The notes: generated by a model from the sequence alone, not told the origin. A DNA stretch of 64,000 bases from Chondrosia reniformis (GCA_947172415.1 OX359189.1:1944501-2008500); one strand, 5' to 3'. Positions 11,017 to 24,521 are shown, counted from the stretch's first letter. Program-made: numbers and translations.

Positions 11017-11091
11017 GGGGCACGATGTACTTTCACCTCCTCGTGGTGTGCCCTGGGACAGCTCTACTTGAGTTGTGCTGAGAGAAGTACA
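11017..11091 (+). ncRNA. HDV-like self-cleaving ribozyme (copy 1)
   Basis: Fits the nested double-pseudoknot fold. P1 is GGGGCAC (11017-11023) with GTGCCCT (11048-11054), 7 bp ending in the G-U wobble typical of the HDV cleavage site. P2 is TGTACTT (11026-11032) with AAGTACA (11085-11091). P3/L3 is ACC, TCCTCGT, GGT (11035-11047). P1.1 GG is at 11055-11056. P4 is CAGCTC (11059-11064) with GAGTTG (11070-11075). The joining strand has the expected C (11078). J4/2 is longer than usual, so activity is less certain than for the copy at 24838. Cleavage would occur just 5' of 11017. Confidence 0.65.
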
Positions 11092-11667
11092 TGGCCAGTT
11101 TCAAGATTTATTTTTGTCAAGTTAAGTCACTTATGAATCATTTGCATCATTATGTTTCATGTATTTTTCATTCTGTAGAATATGGAGGAGCTGTTTCCTG
11201 AACTACTTTGTGAAATGCAGATTGTTTATGAAGTTGTTCATTTGACAGTGACAATTAAGTTAATGTGTAGCATGCTATTATAATTTGTCTTAATATTGAG
11301 TTGTTGCACCATTCCTACTTCAGCTTAGTGCACCTAAACACAAAAGTGTATGATTAAGTTACTTAAATTTCAGTAGATGCAACTTCTGTATGATCGTTTA
11401 GCCTAGTCATATATAATCACTCTCTTATTTTGTTACTTTTTGCAGTCACTGGTCTAACATCATTTTTGTAAATGTTTATATTATTTGTTTATCTTTGTAT
11501 GGCCTTGTCAGGTCCTAAATTCTACACTTAAATGGAATCCTCAGTTGTGATGAAAATCAGGAAATAATGCACACAAATTTTAATAAAGATATGGATTGTT
11601 TATTCTCTAAAAAGTCTAAAACAATTTATTCATATTTATTGCTCCATACTGTCCTCTATACATGCAG
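11092..11667. other. AT-rich interval downstream of the ribozyme
   Basis: No open frame, no reverse-transcriptase motif and no terminal repeat seen. The right part carries the 3' flank of the Macro_2 gene, with AATAAA on the minus strand near 11630. Confidence 0.4.
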
Positions 11668-14600
11668 CTAGATGTCATCCTGTAAAATATACAAAAAGTC
11701 TTTTGATTGCATGTTGTGTAGCATAGGCTAAGGAAGCATAATTAATTATAACACAGTTTTCTTAGACTAGTTACTTGGGGCAAACAAAGAGCCTCGGAAG
11801 AGGAAATCGTTAGCTTCAGATAGAGGATATGTTATACATTTTTTGATACATATCTAGTCTACTAAAAATTGGTAAGAAATGATCTTCATCCAAAACTCTA
11901 GGGTTTCCCTAAGTAATAAGCCTATATAGGAAGACAGACTATACTATATAGTTATTCTCCTTAGTCTCAAGTTTTAGTGACGTTAATCACATCTATATAG
12001 GAAATGGCATTTTACCAATTACCAATAGGAATATATATCCTTTGATTGGACAACACTTTCCTACCAAGAGATGGTGATTGATAGCAATGCAACAAGTATG
12101 CTCACCGAGTGTAAGAGGTAGTGACTGTGATGTTCCTCTACCTGCCACAGGTCTTCAGGACCCACTAGGTTCTTCTCATTACCCAACACAACAGCATTAT
12201 ATGCACTCTTCATCTGTTAGTAAGCAAGGTAATGATATGGTGCAATATTCATTAATGACACGACAAGTCCCCAACATGATGCAATCTCGATGCATTTATT
12301 GGATTATATCTTACATTAATTACTAAAGATGTGTCTCATTGACAAGTACATACACCTATGTCCTATACATGTACGCATAGATATAGTTACATCCTTTATG
12401 TACAGATATACAGTTAGGTACGTATATTGTATGTTAGTGTTTCTTTCAGAGTATATAGCAGGGGGGGTGATGATAATAGAAATGAAGGGGGACAAACATA
12501 TTTAGTTCATTCTGGCACATATATATATATATATAACATTTGCCCCTTCTGACCCCCCCCCCCCTGCATCCTGCATCCATGTATTTGACATGGGGACATA
12601 CTTGTCTGGCACATCTCTTGAATGGCATTTGCCCAACTGCAGTGCCCAGCCCAGGGCAAAGGAATGATTTGATCTGATCATCCTTGTGATCATGGTTGTG
12701 TGTCATAACTATAACAGAGCGGAACAGGTAAGAATGAATCTCTAAGCTGTAGAGAAATACATGTATGTATATATGCACATGCTGCTATTACATATATGTA
12801 TGCTATATTTACTAGTCTTAAGAGCAACCTCTTGATAAAAAAGAATATAATTCAGGACTGGTGGAGGCAATTTGACAGCAAAGTTGTACAATATCCAATA
12901 ATTCTTTATAATAATGTGGAGAACTAAACTGATTCAAGAATAATAATTGCCATTTTAGCGAAGTTTTAGGATGAAGAAACCTTAGTATGGTTAAGTTGCA
13001 TAATGCAATCAATTTCAATAGAAAGTATATTTATGGATACTTGCTGATTCCTTTACTAATAAGTATACTTAAGTCAATTGCCACCCATGGCCAGCCCTGT
13101 TATAAACTGTCTACTTAAATACTATATAGAAATTGTAATAAACTATATAGCATTTCTACGTTTGTTATCACACAAGATCTTTTGGAAAGCAATATACAGT
13201 ACTTCAGGTCCATACCTGCCCTAAGAATAGCTCTGAACGCAAGGTAAGAGTTCACAGTGTGTGATACGTCGTAGGGAACTCTCATGGTAGGTGCAGAGAT
13301 GAGGTATTTTATGGGTTTGCCTTCATTCATATTCTCCTGCTTCACATCCTTAAAGTCTTTATCGTGTGCTGGAATAATGACTGCAGAGCCCTGTGCCATT
13401 GGAAGAGAATTTGGAGTAAAATAGATTGCCATGGACACTGAATAAGAGCGATTTTATACTTGTATGCTGGTCATTTTCCCAAACCACTCATAAGTACATA
13501 CAAATTTATTCAACAATTTCATTAATTCACAGTAACACAAATCTATACATTATGTCTCATTTTAGCCAAGGCCGGTTATTCCCAAAATTGTGAGGGACTA
13601 TATGTCAACAAGTTACCTATATATACCTGTTGAGGCCTCCAACATGTTCATATGTACTTAGCTAAGAGGATCACTTAATGCTATTTGTCTCATCATTTTA
13701 TTCATTATACTGCCAGAATAACTGGAAACACAATCAGTTAACAGTTAAAAATAAGAGATAAAGTGATAAAATGTAAACATGTTGTGCGTAGAGTGCTAGA
13801 TATCAGCAGGACACCAACTACATATAAGTTCGGTTTAGAGAAGCTCACCTATGGTGGACAGAGATCTTTTTGAAATACCCCATCTCACACATACACATAT
13901 GCTGGAACTCTAGTTAAGTGCATATTAGTCCCCATACAGTACGGGAAATTTTCAATATGCGTACATAATACAACACTATTTCCCGCTAGATGTCGATTTT
14001 CCATTATCAATATCTCAAGGGAGGTAAAGCAGACACAGATCCACTCACAACTGGTAGCTCTCCGTCCCAGTAATCCTGAAGGTGTTGTTGGAGTCTCTCT
14101 TGCCTATAAATAGTATTCTAATCACGAGTTGGTATACATACATACATTTAACAATTATGAAAACACTGCAAGTGTACTCATTTTCAGTTTTCTTCAATTT
14201 ACTGACTCTTAGACATACGGAAATTAAAATTTCACCTTCAATTTAGTAAATATAACGTTCAACTACAGATTAGCTATACAGATAATCTGTGTATATATTT
14301 TGTATTGTTTTCAATCCTGTTACAAAGTACGTATATAAGATCTACGGTCTATGGTTTAAGCAGGGATATACCTATTATATCTTTGGTTCAACATGTACAC
14401 ACTATAAATGTAACACTGTCTGATTGATTGCTGCTCACATTTGCCATCCAAAGTGACGGGAATAGACCAGGTCAATTCCCCCGTCCATGAATCCGAAGCT
14501 ATTCGCCGGAGAAACAAGTGCATCTGCACTAGGGGCATTCCTGAATATATCTCCGCAAGATGCCTATACAGTAGCGCGTAAAGATTTGGAACGCGGGGTA

Positions 14601-14829
14601 ATTAGGAACAGACCTTTTTTAACTAGACCTATCTGAATACAGAGGCCTAGGTAACATACTTTAGAAAGAACACGCTTGATTGCCTTTAAACTTGCCAAAC
14701 CTTTATTTTGTCCTTATAAATGTTATCTTGAAATTCACTCTTCCAAGCTTTAACAATTGGTTCCCTAATATCCCTCAGTAAAACGGTGAAGGATTCTCGT
14801 TCTGCCTGGGTAATCCCTTTCACTGCCAT
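11668..14829 (-). CDS. Macro_2-type macro domain protein (YMR087W-like)
   Basis: Seven exons: 14701-14829, 14439-14563, 14049-14103, 13216-13390, 12602-12708, 12106-12213, 11668-11679. All are in phase, giving 236 aa with start MAVKGITQAERESF. The macro fold shows as GDIFRN, then DALVSPANSFGFMDGGID (the ADP-ribose-binding loop with Asn and the GG turn), GSAVIIPAH, YLISAPTMRVPYDV and CPGLGTAVGQMP. This order matches the Macro_2 family (fungal YMR087W-like), which is expected to bind or hydrolyse ADP-ribose derivatives; the substrate is unknown. The last exon is only 12 nt (DDI and stop). The gene lies 262 bp downstream of SMC6 on the same strand. The open frame on the opposite strand at 12078 is a shadow of exon 6. 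Confidence 0.85.
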
Positions 14830-15091
14830 CGTGCAAATGACTACTCGAATAATGGACTTGTTCTAATGGTTGCTGAGTCAAGCGAGATTCAATTACATGC
14901 AGATTACACCATCACGCGGTAAACTACGTAGTTTATATGTTTCCTTGGTCTTCAAAAGATGTAGTAATTATTGCAATGAATGAAGCAATAACACAAATGC
15001 GTCAATGGAATGTTGCCAATCGATAAATGTGAAACATGAAAAGCAGTGCAAATAATGAGAATGATGGAATGCATATAAACACACTATAAAG

Positions 15092-18000
15092 TTAATCTGA
15101 ACAGCTGCCTTCTCTTACCGGAGGTTCCAGCATCATTACTGTCAAACGGGACTGGTTCATCGGCACTAGGTCACTGTAAACAAACAAACAAACAAACAAA
15201 CAAACATTTGGTGATATATCACACAAATAATCACATACAGATATGTGCATTATATGTAGGTCGAATCTCACTATCAAATACATGTACGTATGTACATAAA
15301 GTAGTGTAATGAATGATATATTCTTTGTACAGTACACTACATGGGCCAAAATAGCCCTAGTATGTGAAGCACATGAAGCACTTAAATATGGTAATAATAA
15401 TAATATACATAAAGTAGCAGAATAATAATGATATTTTATTCCCATTATGCAGGTCCATCTGTGAAAACATGCATGCATTAATACGTAGCTAATATATAGC
15501 TAAAAGGGTCACTAAAAGATAATTAGGTAGGTAGTCAATTAATTCACTACACTACCAGAACAACACTAACTTGACTAATGTGTAGTAATGACGTATGTAC
15601 AAATTTGGAGAGTACAGTAGTACTCTCTAAGTAGGAATGGCATGAAAAAACAGGGCCATCGTATTCAATGTATTACTGGATATATCACCTTTAAAAATCA
15701 AGAACTGAGGGATTTTTAGCTTTTTAAAGGTCTTTATGCATTACCTCATGTTTTGTGGGGTCAAAAAGATAAATTGTCTGGCACTGTTCTCCTCAGCACA
15801 CTTTAGCAGTAGTTTCATGCTCATCTTCCTGTTCACCATATCCTATAAAGAGACATTGCATAATTACAAACATAAGTGATCTTATGATGATGTGTTCTAA
15901 GCAAAAGGTTAGTCTCAGTGAAGCAATGTATTGCAATTCAAGGTATTCTACGTAGAGAAGGGGTTTCATTCAGGGGGGTGGGGGAGGTGGGACATTCACC
16001 CCCCTTGCTGAAGAGTTGCCCCCCCTTTGCTGAAGAGTTGCCCCCCCTTGGATTTAGGTTGCCACTTAACTATTTTGTTTTATCAAGGTGTGACACTGCC
16101 CTTGCAAACATTTAACAATTAATCCCCCCTTACAAAATTTCTGGATATAGAGGTATTCCAGTCTGCCTTGTCTAAACTCAATCCTTTGGCTAATTTACAA
16201 CCAAATCTTATCCGTATATATGTAAGATACGTATCTGCTTACCATGAACACATCAAACTCGTCCAGCACTCTGAATGGGGCCTCGATAGCATCCCATAAT
16301 GACATGATGAAGCAGACGGTGGAGAAGGATCGTTCACCTCCAGACAGCGTCTTCTGGTTCTTTGTACCAGACTTTGCTGCAGTGTCCACTTGAACCTAAA
16401 CAGGATGGAGACCAAACAGTACCAGAGATCACAAATAAATATATGTAATTGTTGATGGGAACACTAATTTTGGACTAATCTTAAATTTTGGCCAGGTCTT
16501 GAAAGGCCAAGGCATATTGGGACGCAGTGTAAAACTGACTGCCACATCTGACTAGTACAGTACTTTTTGGGTCGGTTGTCCAGACTGGACATTACAATCG
16601 GTCATTGGTTAGCAATTGTGACTACACTATTTGAAGAAACTTTCCCAACTAGAATGACATCACCATGCAGCGATAACCTTTTACCGATTACCAATTGTAA
16701 CATCCAGTCTGGACAAAAAGTACTACATATTGCTGTGGTAATAATGTCAAAGTGAGAATTCTACATCCTCCTCCTCAAGTTGAAGGAAGTGGAAGGTGCT
16801 GTAAAGAAGACTAAGCAAGCAGCTAATTAGTGTGGATACCGAGAGAAACATTTGATAAAAAGAGGGTCTTAAAATGACTGTAACAAAATAGAGGCCCGGG
16901 CTTTTATTCAGGATATAGGAGATATTGTTCTTACTGTCATTTCCAGTTTTTCCTCCTCGTGATTAAACTCCAGGTTACCATAATACCCACGCCTCTCCAA
17001 GTTGTTCTTGAATAACGATTTTGATCTGAAAGTTATAAATTCTTGGACAATTCCAAACATTTTAAACCTTCTTGCCATGCCAGATTTCATATTCTACAAG
17101 TACAGTAGGGGGGGACATGATGCGTTGATATGCACAAGAGAAATATAAGATACATACGTATACCTAGGCTACTGCAAGTTTCATGAACATACGTACACAC
17201 TGACAATGGAAACAATTTCAGTTATCAAGGACATTACCATAGTATATGCAATTACTGTACATACATATGTATGCATGCATATTCAAAAGTACGTACGTAC
17301 ACAAATAGATGACCCCAAACATTAACAATGTAAGACCTGAAGATATTAATTTCTAAACTTACTCTGAGGAAGGTTCTTGAATTGTCAATCATAGCAACAG
17401 TCTCCTTGTACCAAGTTATTCTTTCTTGAAGCTTTTTACGAACTTCTTCCAAATTTTCCAGACTACATACGTACATATGTAGCTCTTATAAACTAAGGGC
17501 ACTAAAGTGCATCTATACATACGTACCCATCTCTCTCCCTAGCAAGAAGAGCGTTGACTTGCTTTATCTGTCGATCAATAGCTTCTGGTGATCTGTCAGT
17601 CTCAATTCTCTCACCAACCGCATCCTTCTCTGCAATCTACGTACATGCATTCAAACATACATAAATAGATACTCATGTACGTATACCATATGCAACCATC
17701 TATTACATACATCTCAAATTCAAAACTGCATGTACGTATGTATGTATGCACTTATTAGCATGGTGAATATTTCTTACATCACGTAGTCTGCCGTGTTCTT
17801 CAAGATTCTGTTCCAGAACAGCAACATTTTCTTTAATTGTGGCTATAGCTTGCTTATATTGGTTACACTTTTGATCATACTTACTGAGGTCACTCAGTTT
17901 CCGTTCAATTCTCTCCTAATTAGAATAACAGCCTTCATATTAATGTACATACATGGGCAATCAGGTGATAAGAAAACCACAAGTATTATATGTACATACA

Positions 18001-21000
18001 TACATACATACAGTATATACACGGGCAATTAGGTGATAAGGAAACCACAAGTATTCAAGCCTAGAAATATGTGCGTATGTATATCGGCACACTTACACTT
18101 AAAACTTCAGCATTATTGCAGAGATCGTCCATTTTACTCTTTACATCATCCAACTTCTCCTGAACCTGTTGACCTTCTTGTTTGCCCAATCTTACCTCAT
18201 CCTGCACCACCCGAATGGTCTCACTTATATTGGCGATTTCTTCGTCCAAAATGTGAATCTCCCCCTCCTAAACAAGTAGCGGATACCCACATAATTATGA
18301 CAGACAGTTAAAACTGCTACTCTTTGTGTGGTAACTCACTAGAGTAGATACATCCACTCCATCATCATCATCCTCATCTGGTACAGCCAGCTCCGCCTCA
18401 AGCTCCTAGGTAGTAGGTAGGTAGGTAGGTATAGAACTAACTTGGAACAAGGCACCCTACATACGTATGTATGAACACACATACGTCTATTTTCCTTCTC
18501 AGAGCTCTTTCTGAGGTTTTCTGTTCCTGTAGAAGGTTCTTTATACGCCTCAGCTCTGAATTATCCTGTCTCTCCTGTGCTTCAGACTGATCTACTTCTG
18601 AGACCAGTATCCTCTTGTTGTCAGTTAGGCTTGCTATTTCTGCCTCCATTGATCTACATGTGATTACCATATGATAAGTAAAATGGTGGAAATCTATGCA
18701 CATATCACCACCATGTATGTAGGTAAGGTATTAATGAAGAAAATGTACATGAAGTTTACATTGTGAAGTTTTTGAAGTAGAATGTAAATTTTTTAGGGTG
18801 CATTGTTTTCATTACTTCAGGTCATGAATCTATATTTTACAACTATTACAATTCTTAACAATAGGTAAGATCAAGGTTATAACTATATACAAGCCCAACA
18901 GAACGCCCAAGTAATTTAAGTCAGGGGCGACAGCCCAAAGCGTTTTTAACTCAAACTACTATTATGTACATACATAGGTTGCAAGACCCTGCTCACCTTA
19001 CACTTTCTTCAGTGCTTGACTGTAGAAAGATAGATCTGCCTCCGGATCCGGAGTAAAACCCATCCAGCGTGACTTGTGATCCATCACTTGTGTAGGCTGA
19101 TCTATAACCCGCAGGACACTTTGATCTGTCGTGCATAAATAGTCTAGCTTCTCCAGCATCTTTGATCAGAAGAATTTGGTGAGCTGATTTCTATATAGAG
19201 AGCAGGAAGTTAAAGTTCCCAATATACGTACATATGCATACATAATATACGTACATATGTATACATAATATACGTACATATGCATACATAATATACGTAC
19301 ATATGTATACATAATATACGTACATATGCATACATAATATACGTACATACTGTACACATTTGTATATATTGCATACCTCCATTAAATAATTTGAAATGTT
19401 CACCTCAGATATTTTAAGTTGGGACATAACTGTTGGAAACCTGCAAGCTGGCAGCTGTAAGCAAAGAGAAGATCAGTTGTTCATGCTCTATATGTACTGT
19501 ACATATGTACGTACGTATGTAGTCTTAAATGGTAACATATGCATGTACTCAATTCTAAACAAGTACACAGTTCTCGAAAAGTAGTTCCAATAAAGGGGCG
19601 CATTATACTCTTCACCTTTAAGTGGCGCATTATACTCTTCACCTTTAAGTGGCGCATTATACTCTTATTATTATCACCTTTAAGAAGTTATTTGTAATAG
19701 ATATGTGATATGCATGTGACAATGTGACATTACAATGGATATGCTAAAAAGGAGGAGACATTAAGTAAACATTACATACTGGTCTGTCCCTGTAAGGTGC
19801 TGTATGGAAGGGCACGGTGATGATCTCTGGTTTACGACCGTTTCCAAACACTTGTCTAAATATTCTGCACAAGATCTCCCTGTCTCTGTGATTGTCACAG
19901 AGAAAGGCAGTCAGGAGACTCTGTGTCAGAGCACACTCAATTGGATAAGCATCTTTCTGATCCTTCAGTGACAAATAAGAACCTACGTACGTACATAAAC
20001 ACATACATACATGAATATATACGGGTAACAAAAGGATGCGTTAGAGCAAAATGTAATGGTCAGACAATGGTTAGTGAAATCTGAACCTTAGCAACAAGTC
20101 TATCTTAGTCCACTAAAAGGATTCTGTGCCATATGAAACAATGAGCTCTCAATAGAACACACTTACATATGTAAGTACATACGTAGTATACATATTACTG
20201 ACTGACCTACGTACGTAGTATACATATTACTGACTGACCTATAGGACCAAGCGGACGTTTCCTAAACATGTGTCTTGCTCTCTGAATTTCATCAATAACT
20301 TGTGGCATCTCTCTGCCAAAAGCCTTCAACTTGTCTCCTTTGGCTTCTCTTAGACGCTGGATAGTCTGTTGGTGGTCCCTTATCTTCTTATCCAACTCAA
20401 CCAAACTTGATCTAGTAATACATGAATATATACGCATAAGGCAATCTTATGACAGGTGTGTCACCATGGCAACCCTTATTGTGGAGTGTGTCACCATGGC
20501 AACCCTTACTTAGCTCTGTTCTTCTTCCGTCTGTTTTCATCGAGAGAATACTCCAATTGAGACTTTGTTTCTTGATGACTAGCTATGACTGGGGTCAGGT
20601 CATCATAGTCAGCTCTGGCTGCGTGCAATGCCTGCTGTTTCTTCTGCCTCAAAGCCTTTGCAGTGTCTAGTCTTTCCTTCTCCCTAATCAGAAGGAGAGA
20701 CTGTTATCAACCAACTAAAAGCAACAAGAAATAACTCAACATACGTACAGCACAAGCTACTGCAACATAGCAACGTGATATACAAAAATACATTTTTGTA
20801 CATACGTACAATTATCAAGAGGTACGTGTACAGTAGTTATTTAAGTATGTAATTTTGTATCTCTAACTTTTATTATGCATAATAATGAAGAAATTATGTT
20901 AATCAACCAGAAGTGTAACAAATACTTCTTTATCACACATACATTTGTTTTTCTGTAACTTCCATAATCTTTCTTTGAATAGCTTTCTTCTCATCCTCCA

Positions 21001-23417
21001 TTTCAGATCTTTTCTTTACGGTTTTCTTACATTCTCTCTGTGTACATAATACATATGTATGTACATACGCACATAAGTAAAACTGCTCAGCACAAAGGCA
21101 TTGAAGACATTCATACGTACGTATATATATGTACGTATGTACGTATGTTTACATACCATCTTTTCCACAATAGCTTTATCCTTGGCTTTCTTCTCATCAG
21201 CTATTGTCTGTTTCTGTGACTCGAGACCTCTCAAAGAGTTCATAACACCACTTAGCTCTCTTTCCAAATCATTCTTTTGTTCCTCGATTCCACTTTTTCC
21301 AGACTACAATTCAAAAATTACTTAAATAAAGATGGCAGAACTTGGCAAACTAAACATACCGAGGTGGCATACTGAAATTCAAGTGATTTTACCATGCAAA
21401 CAGTCTTACTTCAAATTCCTGCAGTTTTTGTTCCTTCTTTGGACATTTTGCTCTTTCTTGCGCAATCTCTTTTCTCTTAAGCTCAATATCCTAATATTTG
21501 AAAGGAAGATACATCTTTTCATATCAACATCATTGCATCACACTGGCTACTTACCTTTTCTATCTTCCTCACACACGACCACGTGAGTTCCCTCTTCAGC
21601 TCATCAACTTTCCCTTCCATTTCTCTCAACTTCTGAAGACTCTTCCACTGTTCCTCCAGTTCCTTGATTCCTTTCTTCTCTTGAGAAATTTCCTGAAGTA
21701 AGTATGAGGTAATCTTTCTCATCAAAGGTTTCTAACGTGTAACAAGACTGCACTACCTTCTCCTTGGTGTCAATCATCCTGTTGTATGTTGCTTGTGTTT
21801 CATTAGCCTTCTCATACTCTTGCGCAATCTGGTCCAACAGGGTCGCTTTCATAAACAGCTGCACGCAATGAGGCAGAATCATAATTACTTTGAATGACGG
21901 GTTACAGCAGCCATTTTAAACACGCCATCACAAAATCCATTGGCGCACATACGTACTTGAATATAAAAAGTGATGACTATGCTAAATTAAGGGCACACCT
22001 TCCACATAACATGTACATATAGGTAAAGTTAATCTAGTGATTACAGGTGGCATACCTTGTATTTAGCCTTTGCATCAGTGTTGTGTAGAAAGTTTCTACT
22101 TGTGTCTTGATTCAGCAAAGATACAGGATTATCCACCTATGCATATACAAATAAAAAATAAGCACAGAATACAATATAAATACGCATAATGAACAGACCT
22201 GAATGTTAAACTGTTCCATGATATTAATCAACTCTTCCTTCTTATTTGAGATTATCCTCCCTGAAGAGCTCTTCAGCTTGTAAGCCCCGGTCCCATCATG
22301 ATTGAGTCGTCTCACCACCTCAATAGTGGCTCCGTAGAGCTCCGGATGATAGGCATCTGGTCCACCGTTGCGGAGGAAGATTGTGATCTCAGCAAAGCTC
22401 TCTCCCGTCCTAATGAAGTTCTTCAGAGAGGTTGCTCGACTAGTGGCACTAGCCTTTCCGCCCAGCCCCACAACAATGCCAGTCATAATGGCACTCTTAC
22501 CACCTGTGGACAGGGAAGGAGACTGTGAAATCACAGTGAGCCACTTTTTAGGTGTACTATGTAACAGTAGGTAGGGATGTATTGGCTGGGGACCACAAGG
22601 CTAGATCTGTTTTAGGAATCACACGCAACTCCCATTTCACACATTTCATGAATATGCTAATTATATATATTGTATCGTATATCCCACCACAGCAATGTAC
22701 ATGTGTTGTTATAGCAACAGCATGCACTACTCTTCCACCAACCAACAAGTACCTACCTATAATAAGCGTATGTACATACACATACTCATACCTACGTACA
22801 TATATAACTATCAAACTAAACTTGTTAACACGTCTCACTTAGTGACAATACAGACTGAACAATAAGACACTTAATTAAACACTTGAATCTCAGCATGATC
22901 AGTTGAATTAGGCCCTCAGGCTGCTTCAAGGTTGTAGTTGAATAAGGAATTATGTACTCACTTCCATTTCTCCCGTGGATGAAGTTCACATTCGCGTTCA
23001 GTTCTACCTCCAATCGCTTGTGACACATGAAGTTCATCAAACAAATCTTAGAAATCACGCCGCATTCAGCAACCTATTTGGAGACCAAAGTTACACTCAT
23101 AAAGGCGTCGAATTAGAGTTCACATCTGTACTATTACCTAGGCGACAAAGGTCTGGGAAATGAGACCATTTCGCCTACAATGACTATGTTTCAGCGCTCA
23201 ACTGACTGACCTGTATTCTGGATGATCGCGGTGCCGTTATATGGGAAGGCAATGACTTGGCCTCTAAGCTATCTATACAGCGCTGAGTAGAATCAAGTAT
23301 ATCCATTTCTTCTTCGTTCTCCTTTTCCGATCTCTGTTTATCGTTTTTCAACCTTTTCGCAGAAGGCTCTCCATCTAAATCAGCTTTCGTTTTACGCATG
23401 CTGTTCATCTCCAACAT
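15092..23417 (-). CDS. SMC6: SMC6, SMC5/6 complex ATPase
   Basis: Twenty-four exons, all phases consistent, about 1,111 aa (human about 1,090): 23211-23417, 22962-23073, 22199-22503, 22056-22136, 21757-21858, 21555-21692, 21410-21490, 21157-21303, 20943-21037, 20510-20683, 20239-20411, 19780-19982, 19377-19454, 18997-19190, 18485-18653, 18340-18405, 18097-18267, 17778-17915, 17527-17636, 17363-17462, 16935-17093, 16243-16395, 15745-15842, 15092-15173. Walker A GRNGSGKS is split by the exon 2/3 junction. The Q-loop region is [13 protein letters not shown], the hinge lies in exons 11-14, and long coiled coils flank it. The signature is [11 protein letters not shown], Walker B is [16 protein letters not shown], and [11 protein letters not shown] lies near the end. 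SMC6 acts with SMC5 in DNA repair and restriction of extrachromosomal DNA. An upstream in-frame ATG at 23441 is an alternative start. Several introns hold small mobile elements. Confidence 0.95.
15959..16155 (+). mobile_element. hAT-like MITE, copy 2 (SMC6 intron 22)
   Basis: Same order as the 7738 copy: GGGTTTCATTCAGG, GAAGAGTTGCCCCCC, GGATTTAGGTTGCCACTTA, TGACACTGCCCTTGC. Here the CTGAAGAGTTGCCCCC segment is tandemly duplicated. The right terminus is decayed. Confidence 0.6.
16559..16734. mobile_element. AGTACTTTTT-terminal MITE, copy 1 (SMC6 intron 21)
   Basis: Terminal inverted repeats begin AGTACTTTTTGGGTC on the left and end AAAAAGTACT on the right, with GTCCAGACTGGAC just inside. The interior word AGAATGACATCACCATGCA is shared with the copy at 39574. 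Non-coding, 176 bp. Confidence 0.8.
19217..19352. repeat. Tandem ATACGTACATATG(C/T)ATACATAAT array (SMC6 intron 13)
   Basis: About five to six copies of a 25-bp unit alternating ATGCATAC and ATGTATAC versions, filling most of the 186-bp intron 13. It creates spurious open frames on both strands. Confidence 0.95.
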
Positions 23418-23743
23418 AGTATAATACAGATTTATAAACAAGAAGACTTAGTAGATATGACTATCAAGGGTTTCCACCTTTTGCCCGCGTTTAGGTATCA
23501 TGCACGTGATCCGCTAAATATTTGGCGGGTGCATATTATTAATTATGCAGTGGAACGTATTGCGTTACAATTTTTGGAGCTATTAAAGTGTATACAAAAG
23601 CGGTCAATATTATTATTAGAGTGCACCGTGCCCATTAGCACTAGTGCACGGGGCATTCATATTTATATAAATGTAAGACGGTTCTTGATTGCTTGATTGA
23701 TGTATAACGGTACATCGATACAGTTTACAAACTCCGTACACTT

Positions 23744-24379
23744 ATAGGGCGGCGCATCGATTTTCGGACACCATGTAATTTCGGACGCCTGTTCTCAGTG
23801 GCAAAGCATTCAATCTTCTTCCTTTTTTGCTCACATATTAAGTAGACTGACCCTAGATGGTGGACCAAGTTTGGCTGTGGTTGTTATTACTGATATTTAG
23901 TTTGAACTAGCCTTGTTAAAGACATTAGAAGCTACAAAGTGGATACCTAAGCTATTTACAGCCCAAGAATGTCGAAATTAGTAGCAGATGGTGTCCGATT
24001 TTAGATGACCTCAGAGCGCCTAATCAAAACAAACCTTCCTCTGTCATCTCAAAACGGTTGAATCTGAATCTTCTCCTGGTAGTAGCCTTTGAGTATATCT
24101 ATCATTAGAGCAACTAAAAGTCGGCGATTGTGCTTGCTTCAAAGCTTACGAGCTACTGTCCGGGAATACATGACTTTCGTCCGAAAATATATTTTTTCGG
24201 TCACTTTGAACTTTGGTCGATAACTTCTAGTTGGGAAGCTATTTCTGGGCCAAACTTGGTCCACCATCTAGGGTCAGTCTACTTAATATGTGAGCAAAAA
24301 AGGAAGAAGATTGAATGCTTTGCCACTGAGAACAGGTGTCCGAAATTACATGGTGTCCGAAAATCGATGCGCCGCCCTA
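23744..24379. mobile_element. DNA transposon-derived TIR element
   Basis: The ends are long inverted repeats of about 130 bp. Left: TATAGGGCGGCGCATCGATT then TTCGGACACCATGTAATTTC. Right: the reverse complement, ending AATCGATGCGCCGCCCTATA. The interior (about 370 bp) has no transposase. A TA target as in Tc1/mariner-like elements is possible because the ends read TATA...TATA. Located between SMC6 and the second ribozyme locus. Confidence 0.85.
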
Positions 24380-24521
24380 TAACTAGTATATTTCCACTTC
24401 CATCAACACCGCGCTGGTGGCAGAGTGATGCGAGAGAGAATAAAAGGAAGCTTCTGGAATTGGATCAATTACAACGGTAATCAGTTTTTTTCCTTTTTTT
24501 CTTTATCATTTCACAACGTAA

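Noticed and set aside
12078-12326. Plus-strand open frame of 82 codons with splice-like borders
   Set aside because: The minus strand of the same bases encodes a conserved exon of the Macro_2 gene in correct phase.
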